NCBI GenBank assembly: GCA_947424995.1 | Contig: CANDYO010000145.1 | Coordinates: 1 to 5,110, forward strand | Reading direction: 5' to 3' | DNA from: Rickettsiales bacterium | Lineage (GTDB): Bacteria; Pseudomonadota; Alphaproteobacteria; Rickettsiales; CANDYO01 | DNA length: 5,110 nt | Shown here: piece after piece, positions 1 to 5,110 of the stretch | How positions within the stretch are numbered: the stretch's first letter is position 1 | Layout of the letters: each line of letters starts with the position of its first letter | Program-made: the position numbers and the translations under genes | Notes under the pieces: model-generated | Databases searched by the model: none | What the model saw: the letters and a program-made list of their open reading frames with translations, nothing else | Told to the model about the DNA's origin: nothing

Positions 1-1247
1 GATTTAGATCCTGCTCCACCAATCCACTCACCTAACAAACGGCCTACATAAGATCCATAACCTCCCGCATCACTCTGTTGAGTTAAATCTGATTCAGCAA
101 TATCTTCACCTCCTCTTGATGAAGGTACAATTTTATTAAGGTATTTATCTGATTTTTTATATTTATATTTAGGTCTTACCAATTGATAATTTTGAATAAT
201 TTGGTCTAAATCAGTCACTGTAAATATTTTATCTCTATGGGTTATCTCCTCTTGATAATGCTTACAGAGAAGATTAACCTGTAGATTGCATTTTTTTTGA
301 TTTTCTTCAAGTGAATCTAAATCACAACTTATTTCTCCAAAATTTAGATCTAAAATTTTGTACCCTTCAATCTCCTTTCTTGTATTTCTTACTGTAGCTA
401 TAGTGAATACATGATTCTTACTTCTATCATTCCCGTATGGAGCTAAACAGCTTACAAAATTAGCATCTTTTAATTTACGATTAATAAAATCAGTAAAATT
501 ATTATTTTCTATAATATCAGATGGTATTATTTCCGTATAATCTATTGAGTATCTCTCCTCTTGGTAGTCATGAACCCGTTGCAAAAAATTCTCTGAACGA
601 TTAGCCATTTTTTTAGCTAATTTGGTGGTAAAATTTCCCTTTTTAGGTTCTTCCCCTCGATCCATAGATTTTAAAGCATGCCTTGCATACTCTACTCCTC
701 CTCCAACACAAAACCCACCAGACTGTAATTCGCTAGAGTATTTTTTTATCATATCTGCTTGCTGAAATTCTGTCCCAGGCACAATATCAAGCGAAGTAAT
801 CTCAGCTTGTTGAACTGGAGTCAAAAAAGATTGGCTACTAGTAAATTTTTTGAAAATCATGGTATCTTCAACAATAGCATCAGTAAAGCTAACACTTACT
901 GCTTTTATTTCATTAATAAAGCATCTAGTTAAGTTTGCTTCAGTAAAATCTATTGCTGTTACGGATTCTAAATGAAGGCTTGCATTGGTTAAATTTGAAC
1001 CAGCGAATGATATGGTTAGAGCTTTTAAATTAACAAAATTTGTGTTAGTTAAGTCTAGTCCTGAAAAATCGAGAGTTTTTTCTTCAGAACTTCCAGAAAC
1101 ATTTAGAATTTTTCCATCAAAATATCTTTCACCTATATCTGGCTTATAACCATTACTTTTAAGGAGCTGCTTTAGATTTATTGCTGAAGAGCTTACATTC
1201 TCAGTGATTAAACTATTTAGTTGTGCTTGAGTTATTTTCTTAGGCAT
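1..1247 (-). CDS. Pentapeptide-repeat protein with a putative papain/YopT-like cysteine protease domain (C-terminus cut by window edge)
   Basis: I translated this frame by hand. It is open for 415 codons from ATG 1247-1245 to the left edge, where it is truncated. The start follows a good Shine-Dalgarno (GGAGAAG, 1256-1250). Residues 1-58 are polar, with no signal peptide. Residues 59-131 show a five-residue period: F61, L66, F71, A76, F81, L86, L91, V96, F101, L106, I111, A116, F121 occupy the central site, with units such as TEANL and AGSNL. That is a right-handed beta-helix of 3-4 coils. A second region carries Q175-SGGF-C180-VGGGVEYARHAL, then N278-H279-VFTIATV, then Y296-KILD300-LNFGE. 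This order and local context match the oxyanion Gln, nucleophile Cys, His and D-x-N-[FY]-G motifs of papain-like C58/YopT proteases. The visible tail has a Lys/Tyr-rich patch (361-372) and a Gly-rich stretch (394-413). The reading frame and the repeats are clear. The protease call is inference from motifs, and host targeting is speculation from the likely lifestyle. Confidence 0.9.
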   Translation of the reverse strand, partial: MPKKITQAQLNSLITENVSSSAINLKQLLKSNGYKPDIGERYFDGKILNVSGSSEEKTLDFSGLDLTNTNFVNLKALTISFAGSNLTNASLHLESVTAIDFTEANLTRCFINEIKAVSVSFTDAIVEDTMIFKKFTSSQSFLTPVQQAEITSLDIVPGTEFQQADMIKKYSSELQSGGFCVGGGVEYARHALKSMDRGEEPKKGNFTTKLAKKMANRSENFLQRVHDYQEERYSIDYTEIIPSDIIENNNFTDFINRKLKDANFVSCLAPYGNDRSKNHVFTIATVRNTRKEIEGYKILDLNFGEISCDLDSLEENQKKCNLQVNLLCKHYQEEITHRDKIFTVTDLDQIIQNYQLVRPKYKYKKSDKYLNKIVPSSRGGEDIAESDLTQQSDAGGYGSYVGRLLGEWIGGAGSK

Positions 1248-1249
1248 AT

Positions 1250-1256
1250 CTTCTCC
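1250..1256 (-). promoter_or_regulatory. Ribosome binding site of the pentapeptide-repeat gene
   Basis: On the minus strand GGAGAAG lies just upstream of the ATG at 1247, with the GGAG core five bases from the start codon. It is the strongest Shine-Dalgarno in the window and fixes this start. Confidence 0.7.
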
Positions 1257-1286
1257 ATCAATTCACTATAAGTTTATAACAAATAG

Positions 1287-1303
1287 GTAAACCAATGGTT
1301 AAC
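1287..1303. promoter_or_regulatory. 17-base near-perfect palindrome upstream of the pentapeptide-repeat gene (possible operator)
   Basis: The sequence gtaaaccaatggttaac is symmetric about position 1295, with seven of its eight base pairs matching. It lies 40-56 bases upstream of the pentapeptide-repeat start codon. Between it and the gene are AT-rich boxes resembling -10 elements on the minus strand (TATAAA at 1278-1273 and TATAGT at 1270-1265), but no convincing -35 at standard spacing. The position fits a repressor site. No regulator is identified, and in AT-rich DNA it could be chance. Confidence 0.3.
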
Positions 1304-1346
1304 AATGACAAGTATGATGTAGAAGGGAAATTATAGATTTGGATTT

Positions 1347-1404
1347 AGCGTTATCCTTCACAAAAAAAACTAGGCAATACTTAGTTTTAATAAAGGATAA
1401 CGCT
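1347..1404 (-). terminator. Nested-hairpin terminator after rpmE
   Basis: Two inverted repeats are nested here. The outer arms are a perfect 12-base pair, agcgttatcctt (1347-1358) and aaggataacgct (1393-1404). Inside them lies a 7-bp stem, aaaacta (1366-1372) with tagtttt (1382-1388), around a 9-base loop. Read on the minus strand, the inner stem is followed directly by a run of U (positions 1369-1362), the classic intrinsic-terminator layout. It starts about 15 bases after the rpmE stop codon, so it should end the rpmB-rpmE transcript and separate it from the pentapeptide-repeat gene. In RNA, the outer stem must wait until the polymerase has passed the U tract. Confidence 0.75.
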
Positions 1405-1419
1405 TTAGTAATAATATTA

Positions 1420-1656
1420 TTACGCTTCTGTTTTAGTAGGAATAGCGAAAATACCACCGAACTTTTTATTAAATTCAGCAACTTGGTTAGCTTTAGTATT
1501 CACTGTTGCAACACCACCTTTCCAAGCTGGGTGTTCACGAAAGTCTACGTCAAGCAAAATGCTAGCACCATGGTAGGTAGAACTAGTGACGAACTTGTCA
1601 CCATTTGCCATAACAATTTCAACTTCTTTATATTTAGGATGGATGTCTTTTTTCAT
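1420..1656 (-). CDS. rpmE: 50S ribosomal protein L31 (cysteine-free form)
   Basis: This 78-residue protein is L31 of the large ribosomal subunit, which sits at the central protuberance and helps bridge the two subunits. It opens with the family signature MKKDIHPKY and carries DVDFREHPAWKGG and the conserved late motif FNKKFGG (about residues 61-67). The length is normal for L31. It has no cysteines, so it lacks the zinc-binding Cys set of the E. coli-type protein. That is the zinc-independent (C-) form, which I recall as usual in Rickettsiales and other alphaproteobacteria. It starts 14 bases after the rpmB stop, so the two genes are co-transcribed. Upstream there is only a weak GCGAG Shine-Dalgarno. 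A hairpin terminator follows the TAA. Confidence 0.95.
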   Translation of the reverse strand: MKKDIHPKYKEVEIVMANGDKFVTSSTYHGASILLDVDFREHPAWKGGVATVNTKANQVAEFNKKFGGIFAIPTKTEA

Positions 1657-1670
1657 ATTAGTTATCTCGC

Positions 1671-1976
1671 TTAAGCAATGTTTTCTTGAGCCGCTTTAGC
1701 AACTCTTGCAATTTTAATTTTCTTTTTCATTTGAGTCGCTTTAAGTGATAAAACTTCATCAGATTGTGATATAAGGAAGCCATCAATGCCACCATGAATA
1801 TCAACAGATCTTAGAGCGTTAGCTGAGATTCTCATTCTCACAGGCCCTAATACTTCGCTGAGCAAAGTAACTCGGCGCAAGTTAGGCAAATAACGTCTGC
1901 GACTTTTACGATTTGAGTGGGAAACATTATTTCCAGTTAATACCGCTTTTCCGGTAAGTTCACATTTACGAGACAT
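1671..1976 (-). CDS. rpmB: 50S ribosomal protein L28
   Basis: This 101-residue protein is L28 of the large ribosomal subunit. The N-terminus MSRKCELTGKAVLTGNNVSHSNRK carries the family pattern of Cys/Leu-TGK followed by GNNxSH. Next come the basic RRRYLPNLRRV segment that contacts 23S rRNA, and then VRMRISANALRSVDIHGGID, matching the conserved core R-[IV]-S-x-x-x-[LM]-R-x-[ID]. The Lys-rich tail makes it longer than the roughly 78-residue E. coli protein, as is usual in alphaproteobacteria. An AGGA Shine-Dalgarno lies at 1990-1987, ten bases before the start. It is the first gene of a two-gene operon with rpmE and runs divergently from lolC. Confidence 0.96.
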   Translation of the reverse strand: MSRKCELTGKAVLTGNNVSHSNRKSRRRYLPNLRRVTLLSEVLGPVRMRISANALRSVDIHGGIDGFLISQSDEVLSLKATQMKKKIKIARVAKAAQENIA

Positions 1977-2014
1977 AGGTTTACTGTCCTTTTAAAATTA
2001 TTTCAGAAATAAAG

Positions 2015-2043
2015 TAAATAGCGCAAATAATGCTCCAAGTCAA
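2015..2043 (-). promoter_or_regulatory. Candidate sigma-70-type promoter for rpmB-rpmE
   Basis: On the minus strand TTGACT (2043-2038) matches the -35 consensus at five of six positions. A 17-base spacer follows, then TATTTA (2020-2015) as a weak -10. Transcription would begin near 2008, leaving a leader of about 30 bases with the rpmB Shine-Dalgarno. The spacing is ideal and the -35 is strong, but the -10 matches at only three positions, so this is a prediction from motifs alone. Confidence 0.45.
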
Positions 2044-2100
2044 ATAAATTTTGTGATATACATAGATAAATTTCAAATAAACTCTATATCTAGCATTCAT

Positions 2101-3342
2101 ATGTACAAAGTTGAATTTTTTATCGCCTGGCGCTACTTAAAAGCTAAAAAGAGAGAGAGCTTTATTTCAGTAATAGCTTTATTTTCATTAATTGGCACGG
2201 CTCTAGGTGTAGCAGCTTTAATTGCAGTAATGGCAGTAATGGCTGGAGTAAGGGAAGAATGGACCAATAAGCTCATCGGATCAATGGGAGATATTAATGT
2301 TTACCCTAAGTCATCAAAGGAAATCAATGATTATTTAGAACTAGTTGATAAAATAAAAGAAAACCCCCATGTTATCAATGTCACTCCAGTAATTGAAAAA
2401 CAGGTATTGCTAGCTGCCAATCAACGTAATTCTGGAATTAGATTACGTGGAATAGAGCAAGATGACCTAGAGAAAAAAACAATAGTTTCAAGCAACATAA
2501 TCTCTGGCGCCATTGAGCATATGCAAGATAATGGTATTATAATTGGCTTAGCCCTAGCTAATAGCTTAAGAGTTGAAGTTGGTGATAGCTTAAAAATAAT
2601 CTCCCCTCAAACTAACGATACCTTTATTGGTAATATTCCTCGCTTTAAAACTTGTACTGTTGCAGGAATTTTTGATTCAGGCATGCCTGATTTTGATGCA
2701 TCAATGGCCTTTATCTCACTTAAATTAGCTCAAGTCTATTTTCAAATCCCCAACCAAGTAAGTCTTATAGAAATTACTATGCAGAAAGCAGAAGATGCAG
2801 ACCTACTTAGAGTAGTACTAGATAAAGAACTTGATAATAAATATTATTTAGAAGATTGGAAGCAACGTAATTCAGCTTTTATGGGAGCCCTGCAAACCGA
2901 AAAAATTGCGATGTTCGTAATCTTAACTTTAATCATGATTGTCGCCTCTTTTAATATTGTTTCTAGCCTGATTATGCTTGTGAAAGATAAAACTGCTGAT
3001 ATTGCAATTCTTAGAACGATGGGAGCAAGCAAAGCTATGATTATGAGGATTTTCTTTATTTGCGGTTCCTCAATCGGCTTAGTTGGCACTATAACTGGAG
3101 TTATCCTCGGAGTAAGCTTTGCTAAAAACATTGAGACTATTCGTCTTTTCTTACAAGATATCAGTGGGACTGCAATTTTTGATCCTCTAGTTTATTTTCT
3201 CTCATATTTACCGGCCAAAATCTATTCTAACGATATATTAACCATTGTTGGAATATCATTATCCTTATCTTTCTTGGCTACTATTTACCCTGCTTTTAGA
3301 GCAGCTAAATTAGATCCAGCAACTGCTTTGAAGGGTAATTAA
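2101..3342 (+). CDS. lolC: Lipoprotein-releasing ABC transporter permease LolC/LolE (LolF-like)
   Basis: This is the inner-membrane permease of the Lol system, which with LolD extracts mature lipoproteins from the inner membrane and passes them to LolA for transport to the outer membrane. From ATG 2101 it has 413 residues, the usual family length. It opens with MYKVEFFIAWRYLKAKKRESF, then TM1 (about 22-47), a large periplasmic domain (about 50-265), TM2 (about 268-294), TM3 (about 315-341) and TM4 (about 378-398). Family hallmarks are FMGALQTEKIAMF, FNIVSSLIMLVKDKTADIAILRTMGAS and the terminal YPAFRAAKLDPATALK. The frame extends upstream to a GTG at 2053, but the family N-terminus begins at 2101, so I chose the latter, although neither start has a clear Shine-Dalgarno. 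Only one permease gene lies beside lolD, so it may act as a homodimer, as proposed for LolF in bacteria with a single copy. A LolE elsewhere in the genome cannot be excluded. Confidence 0.93.
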   Translation: MYKVEFFIAWRYLKAKKRESFISVIALFSLIGTALGVAALIAVMAVMAGVREEWTNKLIGSMGDINVYPKSSKEINDYLELVDKIKENPHVINVTPVIEKQVLLAANQRNSGIRLRGIEQDDLEKKTIVSSNIISGAIEHMQDNGIIIGLALANSLRVEVGDSLKIISPQTNDTFIGNIPRFKTCTVAGIFDSGMPDFDASMAFISLKLAQVYFQIPNQVSLIEITMQKAEDADLLRVVLDKELDNKYYLEDWKQRNSAFMGALQTEKIAMFVILTLIMIVASFNIVSSLIMLVKDKTADIAILRTMGASKAMIMRIFFICGSSIGLVGTITGVILGVSFAKNIETIRLFLQDISGTAIFDPLVYFLSYLPAKIYSNDILTIVGISLSLSFLATIYPAFRAAKLDPATALKGN

Positions 3343-3345
3343 ATA

Positions 3346-4020
3346 ATGAATCCATTAGAAGTTAAAGATATTTACAAAAGTTTTTCACAAGGTGGAGTAT
3401 CTGTACCGGTACTGCAAGGAGCAACCTTCACCTTAGAACCTGGAATGGTCACCGCTTTAATCGGCCCTTCTGGTTCAGGAAAAAGCACTTTTCTAGAGAT
3501 TATTGGATTATTAAATAAACCAGATTCTGGGGAAATTATCATTAAAGGAGTTAATGCGCATCGCGCAAATGATGAACGACTAACTAAAATTCGTGGCGAA
3601 CATATTGGTTTTGTCTATCAGTTTCACCATTTATTACCTGAGTTTACCGCCCTTGAAAACGTAATGCTACAGGACCTAATCAATGGAATGAACCGTAAAT
3701 TAGCTAAGGAAAGAGCTGAGTATATCTTAGGATTACTTGGTCTTGGTACAAGGCTTAACCATTTACCTTCCGAACTATCAGGTGGTGAGCAACAAAGAGT
3801 AGCAATAGCTAGAGCTTTGGTAAAGTCTCCAGCAATTATTCTTGCTGATGAACCAACTGGAAATTTGGACCCACATAATGCTGAGTTAGTTTTAGATCTT
3901 TTTCTTTCCACTGTTAGGAAATTAAATCTCGCTTCATTAATAGTAACTCATAATGAGCAATTGGCACTTAAAATGGATGCCATTGTAATGCTTAAAGATG
4001 GTAAAATTACTAGTCTATAG
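3346..4020 (+). CDS. lolD: Lipoprotein-releasing system ATP-binding protein LolD
   Basis: This 224-residue ABC ATPase powers lipoprotein release by the LolC/E-type permease on the cytoplasmic face of the inner membrane. All the nucleotide-binding motifs are intact: Walker A GPSGSGKST (40-48), Q-loop Q92 in VYQFHHLLPEFTALENV, signature LSGGEQQRVAIARAL (144-158), Walker B IILADEPTGNLD (164-175) with catalytic E169, and the switch His in VTHNE (H202). The YQFHHLLPEFTALENV stretch is typical of LolD within the MacB/FtsE/LolD group. It starts 3 bases after the lolC stop, with AAGGG at 3331-3335 as Shine-Dalgarno, so the two are co-translated. Its last 23 bases overlap the next gene in another frame. 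No defect is visible. Confidence 0.96.
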   Translation: MNPLEVKDIYKSFSQGGVSVPVLQGATFTLEPGMVTALIGPSGSGKSTFLEIIGLLNKPDSGEIIIKGVNAHRANDERLTKIRGEHIGFVYQFHHLLPEFTALENVMLQDLINGMNRKLAKERAEYILGLLGLGTRLNHLPSELSGGEQQRVAIARALVKSPAIILADEPTGNLDPHNAELVLDLFLSTVRKLNLASLIVTHNEQLALKMDAIVMLKDGKITSL

Positions 4021-4735
4021 TTTATGGATATTTATTAGCAGCATCTCTTCTGCCAGCGCCTGGCTGCAACCCCCTCGAAAGTCTGAATTAATCTCTAAAT
4101 ATGAATATAAAACCATTATCCCCAGTAACAATAGCCTACCAATTAGCTTTAACATCTACGATGTATTATACCAATATGGTTTTAATGAGAAACTAACCAT
4201 AGGACTTAAAACTAGAGGCTATAATTATAACAGCGCTAAATCAGCTAACTATAATAATTCTAACTATTACGTTGATGATAATGATGTATTCGCCGAAGAA
4301 AGCGAATTAATGATTCATGATTCTTATCAAAAATTTGAAAACACCCCCTTAGAAACTAAAATTTTTGCCCAAACTAAATTATGGTCTGATCAAAATTCTA
4401 TTTTATCTATTCAGCCATCAGTTTCTTTGTGCACTCAATATTTAGATAAGCAACTAGAATTAAGAATCTTATACGGCTATAACTTTAAATTAGGTTCTGA
4501 ATATAGCTATATCAATATAGAGCTTGCTGCAAATAGAAGAACTTATAAATTTCTTGCGGATGAAATAGACACTACTGCGGTTAAATTGGATCTAACTTTT
4601 GCTCTAGCTTTAAATAAAAAACATACTGCTATGTTCCAATCATTTTATTACCATAATAATGCTTTATATGGTAGTAATTATTATAATAGCGGTGAGGTTT
4701 CATGGCTTTATAAATATAATGAACATCTATCCTAG
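3998..4735 (+). CDS. Exported, probable outer-membrane beta-barrel protein, cut short by an in-frame TAG
   Basis: I do not recognise this family by name. The 245 residues begin with a clear signal peptide: MVK, a hydrophobic core LLVYSLWIFISSI, and a likely cleavage at ASA|W (after residue 21). The mature part is rich in Tyr and Asn, has no cytoplasmic-enzyme motifs and no further membrane helix. Alternating polar and hydrophobic stretches (for example LELRILYGYNFKLG and VKLDLTFALAL) resemble barrel strands. No lipobox Cys is present, so it is not itself a lipoprotein. The start overlaps lolD by 23 bases without a good Shine-Dalgarno, which suggests translational coupling in the lolC-lolD operon. 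The frame continues after the TAG at 4733-4735 to a normal-looking barrel end, so this is probably a truncated gene. Whether a functional protein is still made is unknown. Confidence 0.75.
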   Translation: MVKLLVYSLWIFISSISSASAWLQPPRKSELISKYEYKTIIPSNNSLPISFNIYDVLYQYGFNEKLTIGLKTRGYNYNSAKSANYNNSNYYVDDNDVFAEESELMIHDSYQKFENTPLETKIFAQTKLWSDQNSILSIQPSVSLCTQYLDKQLELRILYGYNFKLGSEYSYINIELAANRRTYKFLADEIDTTAVKLDLTFALALNKKHTAMFQSFYYHNNALYGSNYYNSGEVSWLYKYNEHLS

Positions 4736-4819
4736 CAAACTGGCTATGCAACTAATTTCACTCATCGTGATAAGTATATCTCAGAATCAGTAATAACCGG
4801 ATTATGGTTAAAGTTTTAA
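4736..4819 (+). pseudogene. In-frame remainder of the barrel gene after the internal stop
   Basis: Directly after the TAG at 4733-4735 the same frame runs 27 more codons to a TAA at 4817-4819. The peptide begins QTGYATNF and ends GLWLKF. A terminal Phe with alternating hydrophobic residues is the recognised C-terminal signal of outer-membrane barrels, read by the BAM machinery. The join is therefore best read as a nonsense mutation in a gene of 3998-4819 (about 273 codons). A single C-to-T change of a CAG codon would be enough. Suppression of the stop is a less likely alternative. Confidence 0.6.
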
Positions 4820-4830
4820 AAGAGGGAAAG

Positions 4831-4872
4831 GAAAGCGTAAGGCATGTAAATGAAAGAATAGATTACGCTCTC
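4831..4872 (+). other. Weak hairpin after the barrel gene
   Basis: gaaagcgtaa (4831-4840) pairs with ttacgctctc (4863-4872) at nine of ten positions around a 22-base loop, 11 bases after the TAA at 4819. No T tract follows, so a standard intrinsic terminator is not supported. It may stabilise the 3' end of the lol transcript or be chance. Confidence 0.3.
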
Positions 4873-4889
4873 AATCAAAGACAAATAAG

Positions 4890-5015
4890 GCCGTCATTCT
4901 TGAACGAACGCAGTGAAGTTCGAGAATCCAGTTGAAATCTTTTAAAAACTTAGAGAGATTAAATGCTGTTAAGAGAATTAAACTGGATCCTCGGCCTACG
5001 GCCAAGGATGACGGC
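4890..5015. repeat. Rickettsiales-type palindromic repeat element (MITE-like)
   Basis: This 126-base element is bounded by imperfect inverted repeats. The left arm reads GCCGTCATTCTTG...CGAGAATCCAGTT (4890-4932). The reverse complement of the right arm (4980-5015) reads GCCGTCATCCTTG...CGAGGATCCAGTT, differing mainly in the middle. Each arm also folds alone: attcttgaac (4896-4905) with gttcgagaat (4918-4927), and tcctcggcc (4988-4996) with ggccaagga (5000-5008) around a TAC loop. The GTCATTC...GAATCCAGT style is that of small palindromic elements scattered through Rickettsiales genomes, recalled from memory and not searched. The centre (4933-4979) is AT-rich and carries no gene. It has no transposase, so it would be non-autonomous. 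In RNA its hairpins might also stop or stabilise the lol-operon transcript. Confidence 0.75.
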
Positions 5016-5075
5016 ATTGAACAATTTGATAAAATATATAAACTTATAACAAGTCTGTTTTACATAGGTTTAATT

Positions 5076-5110
5076 ATGAACAAGCGCCAAGATCAATTAT
5101 ATCAGGCCAT
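5076..5110 (+). CDS. Start of an unidentified gene (cut by the right edge)
   Basis: ATG at 5076 opens a frame with no stop through the window end, beginning MNKRQDQLYQA. It follows a short AGG (5066-5068, about seven bases upstream) and an AT-rich stretch after the palindromic element that could hold a promoter. Eleven codons are too few to name a family, and a chance open stretch of this length is possible. Confidence 0.45.
   Translation, partial: MNKRQDQLYQA

Noticed and set aside
1299..1481. Minus-strand 60-codon open frame
   Set aside because: It overlaps the end of rpmE in another frame and runs through the terminator hairpin, with no ribosome binding site.
1339..1674. Plus-strand 111-codon open frame
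   Set aside because: It lies over the terminator and antisense to rpmE, which is a clear ribosomal protein gene. The product is low-complexity and Phe-rich with no family resemblance.
2053..2100. Upstream GTG start extending lolC by 16 residues
   Set aside because: The added residues do not resemble the family N-terminus, which begins MYKVEFFIAWRYL at 2101. No Shine-Dalgarno precedes the GTG.
2844..3131. Minus-strand 95-codon frame within lolC
   Set aside because: It is antisense to conserved lolC membrane segments. The hydrophobic look is a mirror effect of the real gene.
3624..3911. Minus-strand 95-codon frame within lolD
   Set aside because: It is antisense to the conserved ABC signature and Walker B region of lolD, and no independent evidence supports it.
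4890..5015. CRISPR array or tRNA gene in the palindromic stretch
   Set aside because: There are only two arms in inverted orientation, with no evenly spaced direct repeats and no cloverleaf.
5017..5050. Promoter for the right-edge gene (TTGAAC or TTGATA with TATAAA or TATAAC)
   Set aside because: The boxes are present, but the spacings (13, 14 or 22 bases) do not fit a sigma-70 promoter, and such boxes are expected by chance in AT-rich DNA.

Overview
The window is AT-rich and looks like the chromosome of an obligate intracellular alphaproteobacterium, most likely of the family Rickettsiaceae or a close Rickettsiales relative. Three things point this way: an L31 without cysteines and an L28 of about 100 residues; a single LolC/E-type permease next to LolD; and a palindromic element whose arms read GTCATTC...GAATCCAGT and ACTGGATCC...GGATGAC, the style of dispersed repeat common in Rickettsiales. 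The species cannot be named from this sequence.

Left half, minus strand, in transcription order: rpmB (L28) and rpmE (L31) form a compact two-gene ribosomal operon. It ends in a nested hairpin with a U8 tract. Downstream, with its own ribosome binding site, is a long reading frame that runs off the left edge of the window. It encodes at least 415 residues: a pentapeptide-repeat beta-helix (about residues 59-131) followed by a region with the spaced Cys, His and Asp signatures of a papain/YopT-like (C58-type) cysteine protease. It has no signal peptide. In an intracellular bacterium this makes it a candidate host-directed effector, and it is the most interesting gene here.

Right half, plus strand: a lipoprotein-export operon runs divergently from rpmB. 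It holds lolC (permease), lolD (ATPase, 3 bases after lolC) and a gene for an exported, probably outer-membrane beta-barrel protein that overlaps lolD by 23 bases. The barrel gene is interrupted by an in-frame TAG at 4733-4735. The frame stays open for 27 more codons and ends in ...GLWLKF, the terminal-Phe pattern of an outer-membrane barrel, so the stop looks like a nonsense mutation that removes the last strand.

The right end holds a weak hairpin, a 126-base palindromic repeat element (4890-5015), and the first 11 codons of another plus-strand gene starting at 5076.
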